A DNA stretch of 64,000 nt from Gordius sp. MW1 (Eukaryota; Nematomorpha; Gordioida; Gordea; Gordiidae): positions 4,030,001 through 4,094,000 of the forward strand of contig OZ038531.1 in NCBI GenBank assembly GCA_964036665.1, in the 5' to 3' direction. The translations under genes were made by a program, and so were the position numbers. The notes below the pieces were generated by a model, which was not told the origin of the DNA, did no database searches, and saw only the letters and a list, made by a program, of their open reading frames with translations. Shown one piece after another: positions 1 through 12,500 of the stretch. Within the stretch, counting starts at the first letter, position 1, and every line of letters begins with the position of its first letter.

Positions 1-213
1 ATGATACAGATTAGAATTTGAATATGACCGTGCTATAGCCTCTAGTGCAGTCTATAACATCTCCTACCTCCTTCATTTATTCCATATCTTTCTACATGTT
101 TTCGGATTCGTGTTGATCGCCGGACAGTTATTTCGGGTGAAGGTATAGGTGATTCCGGCGAGTCCGTAAGCTGGGGTAGGGATGAGAGGGGGGGTGTGAT
201 GGAAACTGGTATA

Positions 214-690
214 TTATCGCTGGCTCATCATGAGGCAGATTAAGCTGTTGCGGAATGGTGGCGTCAAGTAAATCACTGGGTTCATTTTGTGGCAAGTTAA
301 CCGATATTGCGTTCGAAATGTCAGCCCTAGTTTTTCATTGTTCTGTTTGTCTGCGTTATCTAAATACTTCCTAATGTGATCACCATGTCTCTTCCATAAT
401 GCACCATTATCCATTTCGACCATGTACGATACTGGGCCTACAATTTTTGCTATTTTTCCTGGCACCCATAAGTTTTTATTAGCTGTAAAAGTTCTAACCA
501 ACACTTCATCTCCAATTATGAATTTCCGTTTGATTGGTGCCAACTCATCTTTGTCAAGCCCTGAAACATGTGGTTTGAGTAAGTTTAACGGACCGATTGG
601 TTGTATCTTGATTAATAGATTAGCAAGAGTTAATCCAGCTGTTGGGTGAATGTAGTGTGGTAAAAACGGCTGGCTGGTTTTTCCCAGCGT
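214..690 (-). mobile_element. Ty3/gypsy-type retrotransposon pol, C-terminal (integrase end) fragment
   Basis: The minus-strand frame reads through a segment resembling the integrase C-terminal region of gypsy-class retroelements: a stretch with HPTAG...NLL...LNLLKP, followed by an SH3-like part with GDEVLVR, WVPGKI, GPVSYMV and a final WKRHGDHIRK. That order is typical just before the 3' LTR of such elements. Only the end of the polyprotein is inside the window, and similarity fades upstream of about 690. No gag, protease or reverse transcriptase is present, so this is a dead fragment. The flank at 1-213 may be LTR or host; I could not define LTR ends. Confidence 0.7.
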
Positions 691-744
691 ATTGCCAATC
701 CTGGTAATTGGTGTATAAATTAGGCCTAACCCTTGCAGTGTTAG

Positions 745-975
745 GTGATTTTTTTTAATTCATCCTTGGTGTTTGGCGCTTTTTACACCCATACACCAAG
801 AGTGTGTGGGTGAAATTTTTTGGTTGACCTTTGGCGTTTTGGCGTTTTTGTTAAAAAACACCCAAAGGGTGTTGGGTGAATTATTTTGATCGACCTTTGG
901 CGTTTGGCGTTTTTCACACCCAAACACCCAGGGTGTTTAGGTGAATTATTTTGGTAACCTTTTGGTTTGGTTTTG
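745..975. repeat. Short tandem array, about 65-bp unit
   Basis: Roughly three imperfect units, each containing GACCTTTGGCGTTTTGGCG, then ACACCCAAA...GGGTGT (a small inverted repeat around the unit centre), then GGTGAATTATTTTG. It lies just inside the gypsy-like fragment and looks like a local minisatellite with no coding content. Confidence 0.6.
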
Positions 976-1194
976 GTCGTTTTGGGTTGTGTATGGAAAT
1001 ATGTGAAGTTTTTACATTTTTTGTATTTGATAGTTATATATTTTTGTAATGAACTTTTATTGATGGGAAATATGAAATGACGTCACTAAGTGGAAAGTAT
1101 CATACTTGCTAGTTATAATCAACCTATAATTTGTTCCAATTGGTATGCGATGCATCATTCATGCAGATCATTAAAGGTGTATTATGAAAATATT

Positions 1195-1526
1195 TTTTTA
1201 CCTTTTTATGGTGAAACAGGTGACAAATGTCAAAATCTTTAATATCTATTGAAATGAATATTTTTTTTGGAAATTAGTTCATTATAGACTAAAACAAGTT
1301 TTAAACTCGAAAATAATATTTTTCACCTGTTCAATGTGAAAACAGGTACAAATTCCAAAATCTTTAATATCTATTGAAATGAATATTTTTTTTGGAAATT
1401 GGTTCATTATATGACTAAAACAAGTTTTAAACTCGAAAATAATATTTTTCACCTGTTCAATGTGTAACTGGTGACAAATTCCAAAATCTTTAATATCTAA
1501 TGAAATGAATATTATTTTTAGAAATT
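1195..1526. repeat. Tandem repeat, about 125-bp unit, 2.6 copies
   Basis: The phrase CAAAATCTTTAATATCTATT recurs at about 1231, 1356 and 1482, giving a period of 125-126 bp. Each unit also holds TTTCACCTGTTCAATGTG and AAGTTTTAAACTCGAAAAT. The array stops exactly where LINE-like coding sequence begins at about 1530, so the LINE may have inserted at or beside it. Confidence 0.8.
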
Positions 1527-2654
1527 GGATGGTATAGCTGTGGCACAATGCGAAAAGTGGGACGACAAATATTAGGTGAAAGCAAGCCCACCAAAAGTAT
1601 TCTCAAGAAGACGTGGTGGTGGAATGAAGAAGTGCAAAACTGTATCAAAGAAAAGAAGATAATGTACAAAGTTTGGTATAAGAGCAAGGATGGTAATGAT
1701 AAGCAAGCTGACCAAGTAGCTAAAAGATCGGCTAAAAAATTCGTAGCCAAAGCTAAAAACAAGGCGTACGACGATATAAATGTAAAACTAAACTTAAAGG
1801 AAGGAGATAGATTGATCTACAAAATCGCAAAGTCAAGGGCCCGAAATTCTAATGATTACGTAGAATGCCGGCTAATCAAGGGACAAAAGGGAAAAATACT
1901 CACACACGACAGCCATATACTACAAGTAAGATACGACTATTATAGGGATTTATCAATTTAAAAGGGGCCTGTAGTCGAAGACATTAACCAGGAAAATACA
2001 ATAGGAGAATTAAACACAGCGGACTGGATCACGGAAATGGAAGTCAAAGTTGGTATTGGTAAACTAAAGTCAGGAAAAGCTCTTGGACTACACAATATAC
2101 CAATCGAGAGCTTTAAAGCGTTAGGCAATCCTGGTGCACAATTCCTCGCCAAACTTTTCAACAATATCTTGAAAACGGGTAAAATGCCTAACGTAACGAG
2201 TGGAGGGATAGCTATATGATACCGATATACAAGATGAAAGGGACATCAGGATTGTAACAATTACAGAGGGATTAAGCTTATGGGTCACACTTTTAAGGTG
2301 TGGGAAAAAGTGATAGAAAAACGGTTTCGAGTTTAGTTTAAATTCGAGATAACCAATTCAAATTTATGCCGGACAGGTCCACAGCAAACGCCCTAAACAG
2401 TGTTAGAATATTGATGGAGCGGTTTAGAAAAGGGAGGAGGATTTGCACATGTGTTTCATCGATCTAGAAAAAAGCGTTCGATAAAGTTCCTCGTACTTTA
2501 GTGTGGAAATGTCTTAAAGAAAACAATGTAGAATTTTACGTCAGAGCAATAAAAGAAATGTTATAAGGCAAATAAAACGTACGTTAGAACAACGGTGTGG
2601 ACTACAAAGGGCTTTGCCATTAACACTGGAGTCCATCAAGGTTTAGCTCTTAGC

Positions 2655-4082
2655 TAGAGCCCTGCACGGGTGACCCGAACCCGACCCGACCTTGGTTAAA
2701 AATTTTAAAAAACATTCGGGTTCGGGTTAAAAAATGTTAAACTCGAGTCGGGTCCGGGTCGGGTTGAAGGTTATGAATTTTATGTTGCATAATTGCCATG
2801 TCTTTTAAATTATTCCCATTATATATAATATTTTATAATTAATATCGAAATGTATGATTAATTTATCTCATACATTCATTTTAATTAATTTCTTTAAGTT
2901 ATATCTGAATTTTGGAATTGCACAATTTTGAACTCAGAAAGGTAGAATATCTTGATTGATGCTATAAATTATGATAAACATGTAATTGATATCATAAAAC
3001 TTTTGATTTTCTTAACTTCCATTCTTCCTCCTTAAAATATTAATGTCTCAACTTGTTAAATCGCCTAACATATACACTAGAATAAAATTAATTTATCATG
3101 ATTATTTATTAAACGAATGATTAAATTGCATATACACTAGAATGAAATTAATTTATCATGATTTTTAAACGAATGATTAAAATGCATATACACTAGAATT
3201 AAATTAATTTATCATAATTATTTATTAAACGAATGATTAAAATGTATAAAAAAAACATTATTTTACAAACATGATTTAAAAAATAAGAGTTTTTGAAATA
3301 ATATCAAATTTTCTCCTTTCATTTTCGCACAATATTGCCACAACCATTATTGGCCTTAAAATCAAAATTGCTCGATAATACGGACAGACTCATTTTAATT
3401 GGAATATCAGCATTTTATATGTGAAATAATTGCAGGTTTTTTAATATTTTGAAGACGATAATAATAACCACATTTAGGAGTGCCGCAATTAACTTAAAGT
3501 ATACTCTAATAAGGGCCATTTATAAGGGAATTTTAATTAGAGACTAATTTGATTTTATTATTATATATACCCATGGGCGTAGCCAGGTTTTGGATTAGGT
3601 AGGGGGGGGGGGCGAAACGTTCAAAAGCTTAATTAGGGAGGGGGAAAACATAATTTTTTTAATTTTAAAGAGTTTTTGCATTGAGATTATTTTTTGTCAT
3701 TTAGAAGGGAGGCGGCCGCCCCCCCCCCATGCCTTCGCCCATGTATATTCCTATCTTTTTTAGCATGTGACCCGAAAATGATAGACATATAACGTTTTGC
3801 CTTTTTTTGACAGATAATATTTTATTGCCATTTAAAACCATTTAACTAAGTTTTATAATATTAACCTTTTTTTTACTTTCGGGTCGGGTCGAGTCGGATT
3901 CGGCTTAAAAAGCTTTCGGGCCGGGTCGGGTTCGGGTTGAAAAATTTAAAAAGCTTTCGGGTCGGGTCGGGTTTGGGTTGAAAAATTTAAAACGCATTCG
4001 GGCCTGGACGGGTTCGGGTTGAAAAAATTTGAATGCTTTCGGGTCGGGTTCGGGTTGAAAAAAGTGACTTTGCAGGGCTCTA
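2655..4082. mobile_element. hAT-type non-autonomous element (family A), complete, perfect 8-bp TSD
   Basis: The element begins TAGAGCCCTGCA and ends TGCAGGGCTCTA, a perfect 12-bp terminal inverted repeat. It is flanked by CTCTTAGC at 2647-2654 and 4083-4090; 8-bp target duplications are the hallmark of hAT transposons. Removing it restores the LINE reading frame across GVHQG and LSPFLF. Subterminal arms are runs of ACCCGACCCGAA and its complement. Inside are three tandem units of about 60 bp (about 3066-3245, each with CATATACACTAGAAT) and a GGGCGTAGCC-type MITE (3572-3742). No transposase coding is visible. Confidence 0.9.
3572..3742. mobile_element. GGGCGTAGCC-type MITE nested in the hAT element
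   Basis: Starts CATGGGCGTAGCCAGG and ends with a degraded complement, GCCTTCGCCCATG. The interior has a G-rich left side (GTAGGGGGGGGGG), an AT centre and a C-rich right side, giving a fold-back structure. It is one of about a dozen relatives in the window. Confidence 0.8.
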
Positions 4083-4965
4083 CTCTTAGCCCCTTCCTAT
4101 TCATAATGATAATGAATATTATTGCCAAGAATTTGGGCGAGGAAGCTCCTTGGGCAATGACCTTTGCAGACCATATAATCCTCTGTGCCAAAATTAAACA
4201 AAATTGGCTAATACTGTAAATAGATGGGGAAATGCAATAAAAGAAAGTGGTCTTAGGGTAAATCGAAAGAAAACAGAATACATGAAGACAAAGTTTAAAT
4301 CAGATGAAAATCAGCTAAGTGCATCTCTTACTTTAGGCGATTGGCAACTTACAAGCGTGGATTCCTTCAAATATTTCGGATCAACACTTCAATCGGATGG
4401 TGGAATGGATAAAGATATTCAAGCAGGGATAAATTCCGGATGGCTCAAATGGAGGGACTTGACAGGCTTTTGTGTGACGAAAACATCCCTAAAAGACTAA
4501 AATAAAACTGTATAAATCCATCATACAGCCAACAGTCCTGTATAGCTTGGAATCATGAGCTGTACTTAAAAGGGAAGGACATCGTTTTGCGGCCATGAAG
4601 ATGCGAATGCTAAGATGCGTGTTGGGAGTAAGCAAAAAGGAACATAAGCCAAATGAAGAAATAAGAAGTATTTTGGGTATTACAACTATTACGACAAAGC
4701 TTCTAACAAACAGACTAAGATGGTATAGCCATGTCGAAAGAATTAACGATATCTACGTCGGAAAAAAAATCGAGATGATAAATTTCGCAGAAAATCGAAG
4801 GAGAGGAAGACCTTAGCTTACCTGGATCCATAAAATACGGCACGATATGGAAGTCCACAAGATATAGAAAGTTCTATGTAAATATAGAGACAAATAAAAA
4901 CGAATGCTGAAAGGACTGACCACCAGCCTAGGTGACAAGTCATAGAAAGAAGAAGAAGAAGTATA

Positions 4966-6113
4966 ATATATGAAAAAATTGAAAACCTCCCCATTTTAAG
5001 AATCCTGCTTATGCCACTAAATACAACAATATAATTGATAAATGAAAAGTATAGAATCTTAATAAAAGTTATATTTTACAAGAATGTGCACGCTACAAGA
5101 TTTATAGGCATCGTGGGAAGCTTTTCAATGCTGCCATTATATTGAATTAGTTTATTTTCTGCCTGTGGCGTATTGTTTTAGTAACTTCAAAGTTTACTTT
5201 CCAAAAGTCGACAGGGTTGATGGGCTATGGAAGCTAGGATTGTGGTTGTTGAGTTCTCTGTATCTAATTATTTTAAAATGAACTCGTGTGTTATGGTTGA
5301 ATAGGTAGAAAATATCTTTTTAGGTGAATTCTCAAGAGAAGTAGGAACCTAGATTCTATGGAAGTATCATCCGGACATTTGGTGTGCTGTAAAAAGTAGC
5401 CCGCATAACAATATATTATTGACCGCAGTGTGGTGCAAGAACCTGGATTTATTTCTGTTATAGTTCTGGCCCTGATGACCTTGAAGATACTTTGGCCTGT
5501 CAGAGGGTACATTTATGCCCTATAAAACAATATTGAGGTCTAGACGAAGCCTTGCTGAGATTTAAAACACTTGGTTTGAAAGGAATTTTCATTTTTTCTG
5601 GACGCTTCAAGCCATTCTTGTCAGGCATTGAATAGAAGTCTCTTAAGGCTGGGAGGTCACTGATATGGGATCTGGAAAGGAGGTAGAGCGCTTTTTATCA
5701 GTTGTTAATGGTTCGCTTTTTGTGATTTGTGTTTAAAAATGGTGTCTAGAGTTCCACTTTGTTCAGATGTAAGCAACGTTGATTAGAGGATTTTTCTATA
5801 GTAAACCACAGCCAATCTGGGTTGACAATGACGACTAGAAAGGCTGCTTGAGCGACATAAAGCGGCAGACCTATGCCCATGCTACCCTCTCTGGATGCAT
5901 TTTATATTATAATGCGGAAGATTATATCAAATCTACCTAAAACAATAATTTGCAGACAAGGGTTGTGAATAAAGAACTGAAATGAGAAAGAAATTTAAGC
6001 AAGGCTAGGAGAGTAAAGTTAATTTTCAAAACCATAATTGATGACCCTTTGTCTGGCAAAACCTATATGTGTAAAAACATTTACAATTTTTGAATTACTG
6101 AATATATAGTTTT
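4966..6113. other. No recognisable feature
   Basis: AT-moderate unique-looking sequence between two LINEs. A minus-strand open frame at 5291-5512 has no recognisable motif. I see no gene, repeat family member or RNA here. Confidence 0.5.
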
Positions 6114-6131
6114 AATAGATTTAATGTTATT
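6114..6131. repeat. Left target-site duplication of RTE-like LINE
   Basis: AATAGATTTAATGTTATT here is repeated exactly at 9156-9173, immediately after the LINE's GAA-rich tail. It marks a target-primed reverse transcription insertion. Confidence 0.9.
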
Positions 6132-9100
6132 AACACTACCTACGACGGTACCAAGTCCGTGTGCAAAAAGTGGAGGGTTGGCGTCAGGTCGGAAACCGGC
6201 TATAAAAACCAACTCCAAAATTATGATAGTTTCAAACAAGATTTTACAAGAAAAGGCTAGGGCGTCCTCCACAAACGACGCTCACTGCATACCCCGCCCG
6301 TGCAATGTGAAAAATACACTAGGGTTACTGCTTAACTCACAACGAAGGTGGTTAAGGAAATTAGTTGTTGAAAGAATGCGAATAACGTGCTGGAATGTGG
6401 GAACTTTGACGAGGAAGAGCATCAAGGTCGCACAAATGCTAAAAAGAAGAAAGGTACACATCGCCTGCTTACAAGAGACGAGGTGGAACGGAACAAAAGC
6501 TAGGGAATTAGGAGAAGGATACAAGCTTTTTTACAGTGGGTCACCAAATCCTAGAAACGGGGTCGGTATCGTCTAAGCGAATCATTCAAAGACAAGGTGG
6601 TGGAAGTCAAGCGTTGTTCCGACAGGCTAATGTGGGTGAAGATTGCAGATCAAGGGGGCCTCCTAACCGTTATGTGCGCGTATGCTCCCCAAATTGGGTG
6701 TTCGGAATCAGATAAAGACATATTCTTCGATTCATGGGGAAAGGAACTACAAGGAATAGGACAGGAAGAAAGGCTAATAATTGGGGCAGATTTCAATGCT
6801 CACGTAGGGAAAGATCGTCTCGGGCATGAACGCAATCATGGAGGCTATGGGTATGGTCTGAAAAACAAAGAAGGGGAAAAACTTTTTTAATTATCCCAAG
6901 CATATGACATGGCGATCGTTAACACCTATTTTCAAAAACGCGAAGATCATATTGTGACCTAAAGAAGTGGGAAGCATTTTAGTTAAATTGACTATTGCTT
7001 ATACGGCGAAAGGACTTATGGAGTATAAAGGATTGTAAAGTAATACCGTGAGAAGAAATCGCCAGGCAACATCGTCCCCTTGTTATGGATCTTGACAGAA
7101 GAGTATTTCCCGAAAGAAGAAAGGTCTATGAACCTCGAATTCGATACGAATGGCTAAAGGATACGTCGACGAACGAAGAATACCATCAAAAAGCCTCCTC
7201 ACTCTTGGGAGCAAGTAAGTTGCAAAGGGACGTAGACGACGATTGGGAAACGCTATCTAAGGACATTAAGGGAACAGCGATTCGTGTTCTAGGACAGACC
7301 AAAGGAGGCAAAGCTATGAATAGGGAACTATGGTGGTGGGATCAAACGGTTAAAGATTTCATCGAAAGAAAGAAAAATCTATATAGACGGTGGCATAAAT
7401 CAAAAAAGTCGGAGGATTATCAAGAATATAGGGAAGAGGGCCGCAAAAAATGCCGTTGCAAAAGCGATAAATGTCGCGTACACCGAGATGGCAAACAAAC
7501 TGGTTCATAAAGGGGGCGATAGGCTTTTGGTCAAGATAAGGGACAAGAAAAGTCGCGATGTCGGAGTTCTTAAAATAGTCAAAAACGAGAAGGGTCAAAC
7601 CTTATTCAAGCGGAAAGAAGTGATGGAATGGTGGAAAGGATATTTTAAGAAACTTATGAATATTGCAAATGACAAGGATTCTCTTCCCAAAATTGAGCCA
7701 AATATAAGCATGGTCGAACTCTTTCAGGAGGATGAAGTTAGGACACAAATGAACAAGATGCAATAAGGAAAAGCAAATCGCCCAGATGGAATACCTATGG
7801 AAGCTTTGCTTGGATGTCGGAAGTCAGAGTCACCACCATGACGAACGTCCTTAACAAGATACTGGCAGAAGAGCGAATTCCTAATCAATGGAGAGCAAGC
7901 ACGATTATACCCTTATTTAAAGGCAAAGGAGACCCTCCGCACTGTGGCAATTACAAAGGGATCAAGCTAACTTGCGACTCCTCGAAGCTTATGGGAAGGA
8001 TCTTAGTAACAAGCCTGAAAAACGAGGTGGAAATATCGGCTAATCAATTCGGATTTGTGGCCGGCAAATCCACAATCGACCCAATCTTCGCCTTAAGACA
8101 AATGATGGATAAGTATGGTGAAAAGAGGAAAGACCTACATATGGTTTTTATCGACTTGGAGAAAGCTTATGACACGATCCCCCGCGATTTAATATGGTGG
8201 TGCCGGAAAAATCAAAATATCCCTGACGCATATATACGGCTTATGAAAAATATTTATGAAGCCTCAAACTCTTGCGTTAGGACGACAGTTGGAGACTCTA
8301 AACCTTTCCGGGTTAATATTGGATTACAGCAAGTCTCTGCTTTAAGTCCCTTTTTATTTAATATAATTATAGACACGATAACGAGGGACATTCAAAAGCC
8401 ATCGCCATGGTGTATGCTATATGCCGATAAAGTACTATGCTAGGAAACAAGGAAGAAATTATTCGATGAAGCCGAAAAGTGGTCAAAGCGCTTAGCTGGA
8501 TATGGTTTGACGGTCAACGATGGAAAACCGGTAAACATGGAAATGAACGTTACAGGCACCCCATCACTGGATGACCATCTACCCAAAAGTAGACAGATTT
8601 AGAGGGAGGTTGCGCAACGAAGTCAATGCCCGGATCCAAAAAGGATGGCTTAAATGGCGAATTATATCTGGTTTAATGTGCGACAAGAAGATGCCAATAT
8701 GGTTGAAGAGCACAGCTTTCAAATCCATCGTAAGACCGGTGTTACTATATGGAAGTGAAACATGGGCATTAAACACCACGGAAGGAAAGCTATTACAAGC
8801 CGCAGAGATGAGAATGATACGGTGGAGCTTGGGGTATACTAAGCTCGACCATATGACGAATGACTTTCTCATGACAAAAATGGGTATTCAACCTATGGCG
8901 GACATGATTAAAGAAAATCGGCTTAGGTGGTATGGGCATATACTAAGAAGGGACACGGATGACGTAAATCGAAAATTACTGGACGTGGAGGTACCAGGGA
9001 AGAGAGGAAAAGGACGACACCGTGTCACGTGGAAAGGGCAAGTCAATAAAGCTATGGAGATTAGTCAAGATATGGCACTCACTCCGTCAAGAGAAGAAAC

Positions 9101-9155
9101 TTATCAAAACAAACCCCACGAATGTGGGACCAAATAACTGATAAAGAAGAAGAAG
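6132..9155 (+). mobile_element. RTE-like LINE, full-length insertion with inactivating mutations
   Basis: A 3.0-kb non-LTR retrotransposon bounded by an 18-bp duplication. An endonuclease domain is read in frames at 6124-6576 and 6597-6890 (MRITCWNVGTL, CLQETRWNG and IIGADFNAHVGKDRLG are APE-type motifs). The linker is at 7085-7766. Reverse transcriptase is at 7814-8443 (FKGKGDP..CGNYKGI, NQFGF..GKSTIDPIFALRQ, VFIDLEKAYDTIPR, LSPFLFNIIID), and the C-terminal segment is at 8571-9137. The catalytic YADD motif reads YADK at about 8430, and at least five frameshifts or stops separate the frames, so it is defective. Length, single-ORF layout and GAAGAAGAAGAA tail fit RTE-type LINEs, whose proteins are often mis-annotated as 'craniofacial development protein 2'. 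Confidence 0.88.
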
Positions 9156-9173
9156 AATAGATTTAATGTTATT

Positions 9174-9588
9174 GAAAGCTGTCATATATGTTAAAGCCTC
9201 CTTTTTGGGGCAAATTAAGTTCGTTTTACATCTAGTGTTGTGTTGGAGCGCTTCATTTTTGACCAGCGCTTTAAAAAGAGTAACAGACTAAGTAATATCA
9301 CCATTATAAGGGCATCATGAGATGCGCTTCCCTAGTGTAAGGTTCCTTTTTTTACTAATTCCCTTCCCCATGGTCCTAAATGGCAGATAAAATTACTATG
9401 GGGCGAGCACTTTTGTTTTTATAGAACCGCCATATGTGCCATATTTTCGAGTTACATTAACCATCACACTGATGAAAGTAATACGGTAGTATGGGAGGGG
9501 ATACTTTGTACTATTTATGTTCTTTAACATAAAATAGCAACACTGTGGATAAATAGGATAAATAAATGTTTTTTAATTTATATTTAAA
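9174..9588. other. No recognisable feature
   Basis: Short unique-looking interval between the LINE duplication and the Helitron end. No open frame or repeat was recognised. Confidence 0.4.
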
Positions 9589-12500
9589 CTAGCTGTGCCC
9601 GGCGAAGCGTTGCTTTGGCTTTGGCTAAATAATTGGTACTCATCAATAGGAAATATATGAAAAAATTTGGGTCAGCTGAAAGAGAGTTTCTGATGTAAAA
9701 GAATATTTTGTTATATTATGCAATTAAATATTAACTTAATAGGAAAAGGCATTTATTATTAATTATATAGATTTATAACAGTTTGTTACATATTAGGGAG
9801 CGATGTTTAGTGATAATATGCATAATTGGGTGACAAAAGTGTTTAAAAATCACTAATATGCAAAAGTCAATGATAATGCAGAAAAATATTTTAGTACAGC
9901 GGGTAGAGTAGTTTATTGTCATAGCTTAAAATCTACAGTAATAAAATGAAGAGATAGTAGAAAAGCACCTTCAAATTTGATTTAATGAAGTCTTTTACAA
10001 TCTATGCAAACCCCTGCTATCCGAGTGCCTTTTAAAGTCTCTTATTGGCGCTTCGCCAGAGGATCCAGCGCTTAGGAGCTTAGCTCCATGCTCAGGTCAC
10101 GAATGGCCCGGAGCTTTCCCAAGTAACCACGGTCTACTCTTAACCAACAACGATATCCGCATGGCTGTAGGCCTAAGATTAGGATAAAATATAGTTGATG
10201 AACAAATTTCTTTACTCTGCAATAATTCCCTAAAATTGAATGGCCATCGGCCTACACTGTAACGCAACAAATCCCGGTATCTATGACATACCGCGGTTAA
10301 CAAACTCATACATAACTGTTTTACGAAAGCTGGTATCCCCTCTATTCTTAAACCCACAGGCCTCTGTGAAGATAGCAACGAACCGATGCCCAAACTATAG
10401 GCGCTAGGGAAAAATTTTTAGCATGGGACTATACATGTACTGACGTATTTGTCCCATTTTATTAAAACAAAGATCCCCTGTCTTCAGCCGAGTCTCGGAA
10501 ATTTTCAATTACTCTGATTATAACAATACCATAATTTTTTGTCCCATTGCGACAACCACCCTAATAACCTTTGGCCCCAAGCCTTACAAATTATTAAGAA
10601 AATGGGAAAGAAATCTCTTTACTATTCAATGATAATCGCAAATAGTTTATAAGACAGAAAATCGGCATAATATCTATAAATTCAATTCATTAGTCATAGC
10701 GGAATGTTTTCAGATATTTACAATTCTTAACTTTTTTATTTATTTATCGTTTCTTCACAAAATTTGTTTTTTATAAAAAAAAAAATGATGAGTATATTTG
10801 GTGGAAATTAGAATTAACTGGAAATATTACAAATTTCTGCGAGTATAGCGAAAGCAAAAAGTTATATATGATAAAAAATTAGCAGCAGCAAAATCAGATC
10901 GTAAATGGCTTTTTGTTGCAGCGTTAGCTTTGGAACATTAGATCACACATAAGATAAAAGATCACGCCAGTTGTAACTTTGTTTACGGTGTAAGTCTACA
11001 TCAAGTAGAGCCGCAGATTTGGTGCAGGCATACCCAATTGAGTCAAAACTTTGTTTCAATTTTTAAGCCTATATCTTCAAGAAGAATTAATGTTTTTTGT
11101 AGTGTTTTAGCAATTGGTCTATGTTAATATTAGGATGTGCATAACTAATCCGATAAATGACATCTTCTGTCATGTCTGCCTCATATTTATTCCATAAATT
11201 GGTGGGGCCTGAGAGCAGGAGATCAATAAAACACGAATTTATTTTGAATGTAATTATAGCACCTTCATACCAATGATTATTATCCTCTAATAAATGCATG
11301 GCTTGGCATGCACTGCGGAAAGTGGAATGTGCAACGCCGTTGACCACTTTTAACGGCTGGAAACACGTTGGACCAGGGACGTCATGTTAACCCCGCGTTC
11401 ATGATGACGCGCGAAGCGAAAAAAAGCGAAATGAAGTTTTAAGCTAATTTATCAAATTTTTCATTTTTTTACTTAATATCTTATATTCATCGTGAATTTT
11501 ATCATATATCACGAAAATAACAATTGTAAATATGAGGTGTTCATTGTGAAACCGCAGACGATTATTTTCGTTTGCGGCAAAAAGCGAACGAAAAATAAGA
11601 TACAAATCATTTTTTACTTTTCGCGCAATGGTTAAAAAATTATTTTCGTTCGCTTTTTGCCGCGGGCGAAAATAATCGTCTGCGGTTTCGCTATGAACAC
11701 CTCATATTTACAATTGTTATTTTCGTGATATATGATAAAATTCACGATGAATATAAGATATTAAGAAAAATAATGAATAGTTTGATAAATTAGCACAAAA
11801 ATTCACTTCGCTTTTTTTCGCTTCGCGCGTCATCACGAACGCTGCCTAAGAGAGAAACATTCATCCTTTTGTTGATCTTCTTTAGTACAAATGAGATCCA
11901 TTGCCTATTGTGTTGCATACTAAGCCTCGAGGATATCGCTTTGAGCCTTTACCATATATCATGCATAGCGATTTCGGATTAAGTGTTCCCCAAAAGTCGT
12001 ATTCCATATTTTTCGTAACAATTTTGCAAAAATACTTATCTAGTTTAAGATCAGGTATTTCAGCACATATTACATCGTCGATTTAGTTTGGTGATCTAAT
12101 TATATAGCCATATGTGGGTTTGGTCATGCAGTAAACCTCTCTTTGCCATTCCACAGAGTACATCCACCAACGCACAGAGCCAAAGACCTTATGCTTAACA
12201 ATGAGATTAATCATTGATTTAAGTTTCTGGCAGAAAGCAGGTGCTGCGATGTTATGCCTATCGACTGGTGATTGGCCATAAAATAAAAGCTCATGGGCAT
12301 TGCGCCAGGCAGGATTGCATGTAAATGTAATGAATAGGTCCGGACGACCGTAGCTAGCAACATACGCAATCGAGTCTTGGACGTAATGCATATGATGTGG
12401 ACAAAATGATTTCTAACGTTAATTGTATTAGCGTCGTTAATGCATCTTGCAACTGAACATATTCTTCTGAGCGAAGTTTGGTCGGATTTAAACGGATATA

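Larger units (their letters stand above)
1530..4965 (+). mobile_element. RTE-like LINE, 5'-truncated, split by a hAT-type insertion
   Basis: Plus-strand frames at 1548-1961, 2037-2219, 4204-4500 and 4595-4816 match, in order, the linker, reverse transcriptase and C-terminal part of the better preserved LINE at 6132-9155. Shared landmarks are a WWNEEV-type block, GVHQG..LSPFLF spanning the insertion, a GWLKWR block and LRWYSHV near the end. The apurinic endonuclease half is missing, as expected for incomplete reverse transcription. The 3' end carries AGAAGAAGAAGAAG like the other copy. Frameshifts and stops throughout make it inactive. A 1428-bp element occupies 2655-4082 inside the reverse transcriptase domain. 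Confidence 0.8.

Noticed and set aside
1282-1548. 88-codon minus-strand open frame with internal repeated peptide
   Set aside because: It is a translation of the 125-bp tandem array, not a gene.
10097-10393. 98-codon minus-strand open frame in the Helitron
   Set aside because: No Helitron or other family motif recognised, and it lies in the 3' non-coding part of the element.
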